From positions 124,001-188,000 of the forward strand of contig JHWU01000008.1 of NCBI GenBank assembly GCA_000622025.1: a DNA stretch of 64,000 nt. The letters are read 5' to 3'. Both the position numbers and the translations under genes were made by a program. The DNA is from Lachnospiraceae bacterium AD3010 (lineage in GTDB: Bacteria > Bacillota > Clostridia > Lachnospirales > Lachnospiraceae). The notes under the pieces are model-generated. The model searched no databases. It was given only the letters and a program-made list of their open reading frames with translations, and had not been told where the DNA came from. Position 1 is the first letter of the stretch. Every line of letters starts with the position of its first letter. Shown piece after piece: positions 27,634-35,522 of the stretch.

Positions 27634-28233
27634 ATGATAACTGCTATAATTGAAAGAATTTCACTGCCGGATAATCCTGCGGTTTATGCTGTGATAGAAA
27701 CCATATTACTGTTCCTTGCCGTACTTATTCTGGGTTTTCTTATTGAACTCATAAACCGTATGATAACCAACGCTCTTGCGGGCATTATCGGGAGCGTCCC
27801 TGCATTTATCTTAAGAAACTATCTGACATATCCCGGAACGGTGCATCATGAGCTGTCACACGCCCTGCTGGCACTTATTACCGGCGCTGCAGTTAAAAAA
27901 ATAGTACTCTTTCCAAAAGGTAATACTCTCGGAAGCGTCGAGATCGAACCCAGGGGAAACCTCTTTTTCAGAGCACTTCAGCTGTCCCTGTCCGCAATTG
28001 CACCTGTGATAATGGGAGTAATAAGCCTTTTTTCACTTTGGACCTTTGTTCTTCCGAAGATCGGGGAGCTCTGGCAGTACATACTGTTCTGGTATATTTT
28101 CGTAAGCATTATCTTACATATGAGCTTAAGCGGCGCGGATTACAAGAATTTTTTCAAAGGGCTGCTGCCCTCCATCCTGGTTTTTTTCCTGGTATTTCTC
28201 TTGCTCGGTTCCTTCGGGATTAGGTTTGGATGA
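27634..28233 (+). CDS. Putative membrane zinc metallopeptidase (M50-like)
   Basis: A 199-residue membrane protein. ATG 27634 is chosen because AAAGG lies 7 bp upstream; a longer TTG start would begin inside the MITE-like repeat. Four or five hydrophobic segments are present. VHHELSHALLALITGA near 71-86 carries HExxH-like HELSH beside a membrane segment, as in M50 site-2 proteases. A second metal ligand motif is not obvious (GADYKN near 177 is a weak candidate). The peptidase function is inferred from the motif alone. Confidence 0.7.
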   Translation: MITAIIERISLPDNPAVYAVIETILLFLAVLILGFLIELINRMITNALAGIIGSVPAFILRNYLTYPGTVHHELSHALLALITGAAVKKIVLFPKGNTLGSVEIEPRGNLFFRALQLSLSAIAPVIMGVISLFSLWTFVLPKIGELWQYILFWYIFVSIILHMSLSGADYKNFFKGLLPSILVFFLVFLLLGSFGIRFG

Positions 28234-28246
28234 AGTCGCCGTGATG

Positions 28247-29320
28247 TCAGTATTTCGGACTTACATCAATATCCGAGAGATTGCGTACAGCTTCTTTTTC
28301 CTCCTCGGTGGAATCCACATAGTGGGTTGTGGAGGTTATGGAAGAGTGGCCGAGAAGCTTCTGCACTTTTTCTATATCCCCTCCGGTTGCTTTAAGCATT
28401 GTCTCCGCATAGGTGGAACGGAGCTTATGCGGTGTGATCCGCTTTCCTTCGGAGGGAACGGAAGCATTGATATACTTTTTCACCATAAGCTCAACAGACC
28501 TCACGCTTATCCTTTTTCCCTCCCTGTTTAAGAATACGGCATTTTCCGTATCGGCAGGGTGGTAGGTCATTTCCCGGACACCTAAATACTCCTTCAGATA
28601 GTACTCCGCACTGTCACTGAAGTATACCACATCAAAATTTCCGCCCTTTCTGTAGACATTTATGGAGTGCTTTTTAAAGTTAATATCCTTTATATCCATT
28701 CCCACAAGCTCCGATACACGGATCCCGGTAGAAAGAAAAATACTGACAATGGCGAAATCCCTGGAACCGTTCTTTTCGTGATACTTCGCCTGCTTTTTAC
28801 TTAAGCCCTCACCGGTCTCCACGGCATCCAGAAATGAAAGCTTTGACTCCCGGTCAAGGTAAATCACCTCTTTTTTCGGAAGCTTTGAACGCTGTATAAG
28901 CTCTATCGGATTTGAATCCACCATTTTCCTTACAACAAGATACTTAAAAAAGGTGTTCAAGGCCACTGTATAGTGCTGTATCGTGGTGGGAGAGCACTCC
29001 ACAAATTTTATGCTCCCGTCCTTCTGTATCTTTGGATAGTTCCTGAGATAATGCAGAAACTCGACAATATCCCTGTCATTAAGGCAGTTAAGATCATCAA
29101 GGCTTATCTCACGAAGCTCCTTTGACCTTAAGGCCGGGTTATTGTCATGGATAAATTCAAAAAAGGTGTGAAGCTGGTTCGCATAGGAGTAAATCGACAT
29201 AGCACTTAAGCGTATCTCCCGGGACAGAAAGTAATCATACACATAATCCGGAAGCGTCTTTATAATGACATTTGCCTTCTGCCTTACCTCATAATTTTTC
29301 TCTTTTTTATAGTCAGACAT
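28247..29320 (-). CDS. Tyrosine recombinase (XerC/D-like integrase family)
   Basis: A 357-residue recombinase. The N-terminal SAM-like core-binding domain (about 25-140) precedes a catalytic domain with the arginine in STGIRVSELVGMD near 195, HKLRSTYAETM near 297-307, GHSSITSTTHY near 326-336 and the nucleophilic tyrosine in the last. Length is slightly longer than XerD. It is not flanked by phage genes or visible att sites, so a chromosomal Xer-like or orphan recombinase is more likely than a prophage integrase. It converges on the metallopeptidase gene, 13 bp apart. Confidence 0.9.
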   Translation of the reverse strand: MSDYKKEKNYEVRQKANVIIKTLPDYVYDYFLSREIRLSAMSIYSYANQLHTFFEFIHDNNPALRSKELREISLDDLNCLNDRDIVEFLHYLRNYPKIQKDGSIKFVECSPTTIQHYTVALNTFFKYLVVRKMVDSNPIELIQRSKLPKKEVIYLDRESKLSFLDAVETGEGLSKKQAKYHEKNGSRDFAIVSIFLSTGIRVSELVGMDIKDINFKKHSINVYRKGGNFDVVYFSDSAEYYLKEYLGVREMTYHPADTENAVFLNREGKRISVRSVELMVKKYINASVPSEGKRITPHKLRSTYAETMLKATGGDIEKVQKLLGHSSITSTTHYVDSTEEEKEAVRNLSDIDVSPKY

Positions 29321-29434
29321 CTATTAGATACCTCATATACCGGCATATGGTTAACATAATTATTTTATGTCAACCTACGTCCATTTTATACTTTCTAATT
29401 GTTTACGTCAAGATTTATGGATAAACGCAAAACC

Positions 29435-29463
29435 TTTATAAATACAGTATTTCGTGATATAAT
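29435..29463 (+). promoter_or_regulatory. Promoter TTTATA-17-TATAAT immediately before the HD-GYP gene
   Basis: TATAAT at 29458-29463 ends 11 bp before the ATG at 29475, with TTTATA 17 bp upstream. Transcription would begin only about 5 nt before the start codon. Confidence 0.55.
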
Positions 29464-29474
29464 CAAGCTGAAAA

Positions 29475-30800
29475 ATGCATTTAGATTATAATATTTTTCT
29501 GGAAGTGGCGGTCATACCGCTGGACATAATCCTCTGTACTTTTCTTGTGATCCGCTATACTAATCCTTCCCCGGTGAATATAGCTTTCAGAAGACTCGCT
29601 TTTGTTGTGCTGTTTGCCGATATCATCGATGTTCTGACTGCCATCGTAACAAGCGCCAGGGGAATGGTTCCCAATTCCGTTCACTATTTTTTTAATATCA
29701 CAGATTCCATCTTAGCGGGTATTTCCGGTTTTCTTTTTATCTACTATGTTTATGCCTATATCGATATGGAAAAAAAGGACCGTACGAAAAGGGATATCAT
29801 TAATTATTTCCTTCTTTTCCTTGATATCACTCTGCTTCTTACAAATCCACTAACCGGATGGGTTTTTACCTACGACGAAGCCGGAAACTACATACATAAT
29901 TTTCTCTTTGTGCCTGTTGCCTACGGATTCCCCATACTTTTCTTCTTTATCGGAAGCTTTTATATGCTGCTGCACAGTAAAGATTATAAGAAAAGTCATA
30001 TACGGTTACTGGTATTTTCCATTATTATCATTGCCCTGCTTTTCTTCCTGCAGATGCTGTTCTTTGACAATGTGCTGATCACCTTCTTTACCGCTTCCAT
30101 GGGAGTTCTTGTGATCTTTCTCTCTCTTGAAACACCGGATTATGTTGAGCTTGTACGCGCTATGACTGAGCTTAATGAAACAAAGGAGAGGGAAGTGGCC
30201 GCAAGAGCCAAGGTTCGCCTTTCAAAAGAAGTTATGATGGCTCTTTCAAAGGCTGTAGATGCGAAGGATCATTACACTAACGGCCATTCGGAAAGGGTTG
30301 CGGAATACGCAAGAGAAATCACAAGGCGTCTCGGAGGGTCTGAAGAGGATCAGGATGTCATCTATGCCATGGGACTTCTTCATGATGTGGGAAAGATCGG
30401 AGTGCAGGAGAGTATTATCAATAAGAGAGGGAAGCTCAGCGATGAAGAATTCGCAGAGATCAAGAAACATACCGTCGTTGGCTGGAATATTTTGAAAACC
30501 ATAACAGAAATACCGGGACTTTCCACCGGCGCCAGATGGCATCATGAGCGCTACGACGGAAAAGGCTATCCCGACGGACTTGAAGGTGAAAAAATCCCCA
30601 GGGAAGCCAGGATAATCTGTGTTGCCGATTGCTATGATGCAATGACATCAAAGAGATCTTATTCATCCCCCAAGCTTCAGGAGGAGGTAAAGGCTGAGCT
30701 AATGCGCTGCAGCGGAACACAGTTTGATCCTGATATCGCTAAGGTAATGATAGATATAATTGATGAAGATTATGATTATATTCTGAGAGAGGCTTTGTAA
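29475..30800 (+). CDS. HD-GYP domain protein with multi-pass membrane sensor
   Basis: A 441-residue protein. About seven membrane helices occupy residues 5-215, then a short coiled linker leads to an HD-GYP domain: HYTNGHSERVAEYA near 262-275, LLHDVGKIGV near 301-310, HTVVGWNIL near 332 and HHERYDGKGYPDGLEGEKIP near 356-375. Such domains hydrolyse cyclic di-GMP. The metal-binding and GYP residues are all present, so it should be active. No clear Shine-Dalgarno sequence precedes the ATG. The next gene starts 1 bp after its stop, so the pair probably forms a signalling operon. Confidence 0.92.
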   Translation: MHLDYNIFLEVAVIPLDIILCTFLVIRYTNPSPVNIAFRRLAFVVLFADIIDVLTAIVTSARGMVPNSVHYFFNITDSILAGISGFLFIYYVYAYIDMEKKDRTKRDIINYFLLFLDITLLLTNPLTGWVFTYDEAGNYIHNFLFVPVAYGFPILFFFIGSFYMLLHSKDYKKSHIRLLVFSIIIIALLFFLQMLFFDNVLITFFTASMGVLVIFLSLETPDYVELVRAMTELNETKEREVAARAKVRLSKEVMMALSKAVDAKDHYTNGHSERVAEYAREITRRLGGSEEDQDVIYAMGLLHDVGKIGVQESIINKRGKLSDEEFAEIKKHTVVGWNILKTITEIPGLSTGARWHHERYDGKGYPDGLEGEKIPREARIICVADCYDAMTSKRSYSSPKLQEEVKAELMRCSGTQFDPDIAKVMIDIIDEDYDYILREAL

Positions 30801-30801
30801 T

Positions 30802-32793
30802 ATGAATAAAAAAGAACTGAGGGCAAATACTTCATTGCTTATGGCTGTAGTCATAACTATGTTTTTGATCCTTGGAAATCTTATTCTGGGTGCGGTACTT
30901 GTCCGTCATTCAAAAAAGGCTATAAAGGAGCTTATAGAAAACAGGATGATGGATGTTGCCAATACGGCTGCAGATCTCCTTGACGGCGATGAACTTTCCA
31001 GAATGCAGGAATTTAATATGGAAAGTTCTGAATACAAAAAGGTTTTACATACCCTTTCTGTATTCCAGAATAATATTGATCTTGAATACATTTATACTGT
31101 CCGTAAAACAGGACCCCGTGAGTATATTTTTCTGGTAGATCCCACCATAGATAATCCTGCTGAATTCGGTGTTCCTGTGGTTTTTACGGAAGCTTTGGAT
31201 GCTGCCAGTAAAGGAAAGCCCTCAGTAGACAAGGAGCCATACACAGATCAGTGGGGGCGTTTCTACAGTGCATACAGCCCGGTATTTGATTCTGCCGGAA
31301 ATGTGGCGGCTATAGTTTGTGTCGATTTCAGCGCAGACTGGTATGATGCACGGATTGCAGGAGAGGTAAGGGTTGTCATTATTTGCTGTCTTGTTTCTCT
31401 GTTACTTGGTATCATCTTTGCAGTCCTTGCCACAGCCTATATGCGGAGACGCCTGCAGAACATAAATGAAAACCTTAATGAGCTGTATGACAGGATAGTT
31501 GAGCTTACGGAAGAGGTTAATCCCGATTCTCCGGCTGAAAAGCTTTCCTATACCAATGATGTCAAGGTCCTGAGCGACAGAATAGCCAATGTCAGGGAAG
31601 GTCTTGATAAATTTGTGAATGACAGGCATAAAAAGGCCAGCAGCCTTATCTCTGCCCTTAGCTGCGGTTACTGGAGCGTATATTATATCGATCTCGACAA
31701 TGATGACAGTATATGTTTCAAGGAATCCGGAGACAGTAATGACTTTAAGGAAGGAGAGCACAGCCCATATTTAGAGAGCATTACCCATTATGCCAATACT
31801 TATGTTACAAATGAATACAGGAAAGAATTTCTCTCCTTTGTACAACCGGACGCTATAAGGGAGCGGCTTAAGAATGAGCGCATCATATCTTATCTCTACA
31901 CCATAGAGCGTGATGGCAGGGAAGTATATGTCCTTATCCACTTCGCCACTGTTCGTTCTCCCGAGGAAAGAAAAGATGACTCCATACATTCAGTTGGCTT
32001 AAGCTTCTCAAATGTTGACAGGGAAACAAGGATGAATCTCGAGAAAAACGCATCCCTGCGCCAGGCTCTTTCAATTGCGGAACAGGCCAATATGGACAGG
32101 ATACAGTTCCTATCCAATATGGGAAGGGAGATCATAAATCCCTTAAACGTTATAATGCAGGAAGGGGAAAAAGCAGCTGCAGTACCCGGCGTTCCCCATG
32201 AGGCGGTAACACATCTTGATAAATGCAGAGTCAATGCAAATCAATTGCTGAATATCGTTAATGATATTATTGATGTAAGTAATATCGATACGGGACAGAT
32301 GGTCCTGCAAAATGAGGAATTTTCATTTACCCGGCTCTTTGAGCAGATAACTAATATTATCGGAAGTAAATGCAGTGAAAAGGGCGTAATATTTGAAAGC
32401 AGCTTTGACAGTCTCTTAAGCTCCGTCTATATAGGTGATGAGGTAAAGCTCAGCCAGGTCATTCTGACTATTCTAGCAAATGCGGTAAAATATACACCCA
32501 GTGGAGGAACTGTAGGCTTTGTGGTAAACAGAACCGCAGTTCTTAACGGAATGGATGTCATCTGCATCATTATGAGTGATTCCGGAGCCGGCATAAGCCC
32601 CGGACTCCGTAAGCGTATCTTCAAGCCCTTTAATCAGGGAGAATACACAGGAGATTACGGCTACAAGGTCACGGGGCTCAGTATGCCGATCGCTAAGCGT
32701 ATAATAGATCTTATGGAAGGAAGCATTTCCGTTGACAGCGAGAAGAATAAGGGTACCAGCTTCACCATAAATCTAACACTGAAGAGGGTTTGA
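30802..32793 (+). CDS. Hybrid-type sensor histidine kinase lacking the phosphoacceptor His
   Basis: A 663-residue membrane sensor. TM1 lies at about 14-35 and TM2 near 194-217; an extracellular sensor of about 155 residues between them has Cache-like features (YIYTVRKTGPREYIFLVDPT). The dimerisation helix reads FLSNMGREIINPLNVI near 434-449, where the usual NMSHEIRTPLN histidine is arginine. The ATPase domain keeps an N box (LANAVKYTPSGG) and G1 (DSGAGI), but G2 is GLSMPIAKRI instead of GLGL. It is therefore probably a pseudokinase or a partner for another kinase. It follows the HD-GYP gene by 1 bp. No receiver domain is attached. Confidence 0.88.
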   Translation: MNKKELRANTSLLMAVVITMFLILGNLILGAVLVRHSKKAIKELIENRMMDVANTAADLLDGDELSRMQEFNMESSEYKKVLHTLSVFQNNIDLEYIYTVRKTGPREYIFLVDPTIDNPAEFGVPVVFTEALDAASKGKPSVDKEPYTDQWGRFYSAYSPVFDSAGNVAAIVCVDFSADWYDARIAGEVRVVIICCLVSLLLGIIFAVLATAYMRRRLQNINENLNELYDRIVELTEEVNPDSPAEKLSYTNDVKVLSDRIANVREGLDKFVNDRHKKASSLISALSCGYWSVYYIDLDNDDSICFKESGDSNDFKEGEHSPYLESITHYANTYVTNEYRKEFLSFVQPDAIRERLKNERIISYLYTIERDGREVYVLIHFATVRSPEERKDDSIHSVGLSFSNVDRETRMNLEKNASLRQALSIAEQANMDRIQFLSNMGREIINPLNVIMQEGEKAAAVPGVPHEAVTHLDKCRVNANQLLNIVNDIIDVSNIDTGQMVLQNEEFSFTRLFEQITNIIGSKCSEKGVIFESSFDSLLSSVYIGDEVKLSQVILTILANAVKYTPSGGTVGFVVNRTAVLNGMDVICIIMSDSGAGISPGLRKRIFKPFNQGEYTGDYGYKVTGLSMPIAKRIIDLMEGSISVDSEKNKGTSFTINLTLKRV

Positions 32794-32840
32794 CCATATC
32801 CTGCAGAACCCGGTGTGATACTTAATAAGGAGAATATAAA

Positions 32841-33446
32841 ATGATAAACGTAAAAGACATAAAGAAGCTAACCGACACAAAATTCGTTAATCTCTATGAT
32901 GCCCATGGCTTTAATTCCAAGGGGCATGAATCCCATTATAACGTAGCAAGCCGCGCGGACAGCATTGAGAAGCTGAAGATCACCACGCGCAGGAACGATC
33001 CTGACGGGGTCATTATCTACGCACTGTACGGTGAAAAGAAGGATAAGGTTGTAGCCATAAAACAGTACCGCTACCCCATAGATAATTATGTCTATGAGCT
33101 TCCGGCCGGTCTGACTGAACAGGGTGAAAATATGGAGGAAGCCGCTATCCGTGAGCTTCATGAGGAGACCGGCCTTAGCTTCCATCCGATCAAATGCGAC
33201 AAAATGTTTACCGAGGCACGCTTCACCACCGTCGGGCTGACTGATGAATCCGTGGGTATAGTCTACGGCTACGCAGAAGGAGAACTCAGCAACAAATACG
33301 CAGAGGAAAGCGAAGAGATACAGGTAATGCTCCTTGACCGTGATGATGTCAGACGTATCTTAAAGGAGGAGCTTGTTGCGATGCCCTTTGCCTTCCAGCT
33401 TATGCACTTTATCCATGATGAAGATCCATTTGCGTTTTTATCCTGA
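32841..33446 (+). CDS. NUDIX hydrolase (ADP-ribose pyrophosphatase-like)
   Basis: A 201-residue hydrolase. The Nudix box GENMEEAAIRELHEETGL lies near 95-112, matching GX5EX7REUXEEXGU with the surrounding glycines. The upstream KQYRYPIDNYVYELPAGL is typical of ADP-sugar pyrophosphatases. AAGGAG precedes ATG 32841. Substrate assignment is by family resemblance. Confidence 0.9.
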   Translation: MINVKDIKKLTDTKFVNLYDAHGFNSKGHESHYNVASRADSIEKLKITTRRNDPDGVIIYALYGEKKDKVVAIKQYRYPIDNYVYELPAGLTEQGENMEEAAIRELHEETGLSFHPIKCDKMFTEARFTTVGLTDESVGIVYGYAEGELSNKYAEESEEIQVMLLDRDDVRRILKEELVAMPFAFQLMHFIHDEDPFAFLS

Positions 33447-33725
33447 AAGCGCTTAGTTAAATTGGGTTTGAAGAATTACCTGTGGGAAAACATACATTCG
33501 AGCTCTGATTAAAATGTTCATGAAAATGAATGTTTTTGTGGGTGAAATATCGATACTATAGGAATAGAATAGATATGCATTAATCAAAGAATGATTACTT
33601 TTTAACATCTGGACAGGAGCGGAAATGAAAGATATAAGTTTGATGACAAAAGAAGTCATCTTTCAAGATGTGAGCAGCTGTTCGGTATAAGCCGATATGA
33701 CAGGCGGCTTACAAAATATCTGTGA
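33447..33725. other. Gap without a convincing gene; decayed coding traces
   Basis: A/T-rich sequence. One plus-strand frame (about 33615-33724) reads ...CEQLFGISRYDRRLTKYL then stop, which looks like the tail of a lost protein, but it has no start and I do not recognise it. Confidence 0.4.
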
Positions 33726-33908
33726 TTGTCATGTCTTTTTGTTCCAGAGTATGGTAGAATACCGCACATGGAAAAGGGAAAGTTAAAACAGAACGGGGTT
33801 CACTTAGAGGAACACGAGTACAATACGGTCAAGTATCTATTAGAGAGCGGATACGATGTGGAATTGATTCCACCCTCTAAAATCAAGCATCTTCAGATGC
33901 CGGGATAG
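33726..33908 (+). pseudogene. Fragment resembling the N-terminus of a CdiA-C-type nuclease protein
   Basis: A 60-codon frame containing EYGRIPHMEKGKLKQNGVHL and ETVKYLLESGYDVELIPPS-like text (here NTVKYLLESGYDVELIPPSK). As I recall, this resembles the start of small proteins carrying the CdiA C-terminal tRNase-like fold, which continue with a PDI..EMK nuclease core. Here the frame stops right after HLQMPG, before that core, so it would be inactive. No ribosome site is evident. It marks the start of the accessory island. Confidence 0.4.
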
Positions 33909-34081
33909 CGGAAATCATTGACTTTTCCAAGTAGATAGGCTATCATAACTTTACAAGGCGTAGACCTGCATTGGATATGTGCGGGGGCTGCGCCACTTTT
34001 TTTATTTCTGATCCGAGAAATTAAGCGCCGGAACATATCTTGATATGCCCCGGCTCCGATACATTGTTCATTATGAAAGTA

Positions 34082-34231
34082 TTAGTGAGGTAAGTGAGTA
34101 TAAACACCACCAGCTACCTGATCCATCTCTTCATCTGTCAGTTCCATCCCGGCTTCTTTGATGATTTCCTTTGCTTCTTCCTGATTCTCAGCCTTTTCGA
34201 CCTTATCCTTCAGTTCTCCTACAAGTTTCAT
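34082..34231 (-). CDS. Double-glycine leader peptide (Nif11-like RiPP/bacteriocin precursor type)
   Basis: A 49-residue peptide starting at ATG 34231, where AAGGAGG gives ideal spacing; the frame extends upstream without a ribosome site. The charged helical leader contains EEAKEIIKEAGMELTDEEMD and ends QVAGG, a canonical cleavage signal for C39-peptidase transporters. Only VYTHLPH, seven residues, follows. The leader resembles short Nif11-type leaders. No modification enzyme or exporter is in the window, so maturation would have to act in trans. It may be a signalling peptide or a decayed precursor. An inverted repeat and a TCTG microsatellite lie upstream of it. Confidence 0.78.
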   Translation of the reverse strand: MKLVGELKDKVEKAENQEEAKEIIKEAGMELTDEEMDQVAGGVYTHLPH

Positions 34232-34256
34232 AGCTTCTTCCTCCTTCTTTGATATG

Positions 34257-34307
34257 ACAACAAAAAAGCACACTCTACGCAGCATATATCCGCATAAAGT
34301 GTGCTTT
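34257..34307 (-). terminator. Terminator-like hairpin in the leader of the double-glycine peptide gene
   Basis: On the minus strand a perfect 10-bp stem AAAGCACACT / AGTGTGCTTT, with a 23-nt loop that can fold further, is followed by TTTTTTG at 34262-34267. It lies between the microsatellite and the ribosome site, about 30 bp before the start codon. It could be an attenuator or insulate the gene from upstream transcription. Confidence 0.65.
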
Positions 34308-34350
34308 ATGATTCACTATATTAAATTGATAACAGGACAGAATTATCTCA

Positions 34351-34394
<44 letters not shown>

Positions 34395-34540
34395 AAGATA
34401 GCCTTAGAATTCATACGTGTCAAGTCCTTTAAATAAAAAAAATCCCGCAAAATAATATAGTCAGGGAGCTTCAATATCGCTCTCTCTTTATATATACGTA
34501 AGATATCGGAAAATGGCAACGGTTTTTTTTCAAAATATAA

Positions 34541-34772
34541 ATTGCCAAAGTAAATGCACGTCCTATAGTGCAGTTAATTAGGCAAAAATTCTGTATAAAG
34601 GCATCCTCTGGTGAGTTGCGCCCAAAATTCTCCTGCTATACGTAATTTTACACCAAAATCTATGGCTAAAGTAAAAAAATGGTTAGATTTTCAAACCTTA
34701 AATACCTGAAAATCTTATTGCGATATACTAAACGTGCAATTAATCCGGCAAACGCGCAGTTACCTTGGCAAG
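34541..34772. repeat. Four copies of a 20-bp motif NGYGCARTTANYYNGGCAAR
   Basis: Plus-strand copies: 34567-34586 (AGTGCAGTTAATTAGGCAAA), 34733-34752 (CGTGCAATTAATCCGGCAAA) and 34753-34772 (CGCGCAGTTACCTTGGCAAG), the last two in direct abutment. A minus-strand copy is at 34541-34560 (complement CGTGCATTTACTTTGGCAAT). The 1.2-kb gap from 34286 to 35522 otherwise lacks intact genes. Confidence 0.75.
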
Positions 34773-34782
34773 TGACCATATC

Positions 34783-35022
34783 TTATAAATTCAGTTCCTT
34801 TAGGCGGGAATAATACATTTTCATTCTATTTTGAAATGATTCTTCACGATGACAGGAGTCGTGCATTTCCAGATAAACTGTAATGTAGTCGCCTAACTTG
34901 CCATTGTAAGGTTTATACACGCATTTGGGTTTATACGAACCATAAAACCGCGGATGCGGTTTTATGGTGGTAAATTTACGTTCTTGACTTTCAGTAGACT
35001 CACAAAAACATCTGACGTTAAT
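34783..35022 (-). pseudogene. Unrecognised coding remnant (79 codons, no start)
   Basis: An open minus-strand frame ending TAA at 34783-34785 with a plausible protein-like tail: KPHPRFYGSYKPKCVYKPYN.., then GDYITVYLEMHDSCHREESF. It has no start codon with a ribosome site, and its 5' part overlaps the hairpin at 34939-34968 and direct-repeat copy A. It looks like the C-terminus of a lost gene overwritten by repeats. I do not recognise the family. Confidence 0.35.
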
Positions 35023-35376
35023 TTACGTACTTGACTTTTAGTAGACTCCGAAAAACATCTCCGAATGAATTACTCGTTAACTCGTAATTCATTCTCCGAT
35101 ATTTTATAACGACCAAAAATATACTTGTTTTTGGTCGTGTTCCTCGTTACGCAACGAAAAACAGGTATATTTTTCGTTGCTATAAATATACGAACAAAGA
35201 ACCCCTTCAAGGTTTTCACATTAAAATTATACGAATCAAATAACCCCTCAGTAACTATCAGTGTGATAATTTACGTACTTGACTTTTAGTAGACTCGCAA
35301 AAACATCTGACGATATTTTTGCTCGTTAAATTATACGAACCATAAAACCGCGAATGCGGTTTTATGTTCGTATAAT
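34939..35376. repeat. Array of five perfect or near-perfect hairpins and three 45-bp direct repeats
   Basis: Hairpins: 34939-34968 (ACCATAAAACCGC-GGAT), 35064-35095 (GAATGAATTAC arms), 35110-35137 (CGACCAAAAA arms), 35151-35180 (GCAACGAAAAA arms) and 35330-35376 (ATTATACGAA plus CATAAAACCGC arms, 21 bp with one bulge). Direct repeats: 34973-35017, 35020-35063 and 35268-35312, consensus AATTTACGTACTTGACTTTT then AGTAGACTCGCAAAAACATC. The arms differ in sequence between hairpins, yet each is self-complementary. Confidence 0.88.
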
Positions 35377-35522
35377 TTATATTATGCGAATACATATGTT
35401 TCTCTCCGCTCTATTCTTAAGCCGGAATTATTACAGAAGGATATGCCTGCGCTCAGTTCAGAAGATGGTAAAAAAACTCTTCAGCGTTCCCGCATGAATC
35501 AGCCGGGACGGTTCTCTCTGAC

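Noticed and set aside
28247-29320. Prophage or integrative element suggested by the tyrosine recombinase
   Set aside because: Neighbours are housekeeping or signalling genes; no att duplication, tRNA target or phage/conjugation genes are seen.
34939-35376. Possible CRISPR array
   Set aside because: The direct repeats are 45 bp, only three, irregularly spaced, and no cas genes are present; the structure is dominated by different hairpins.
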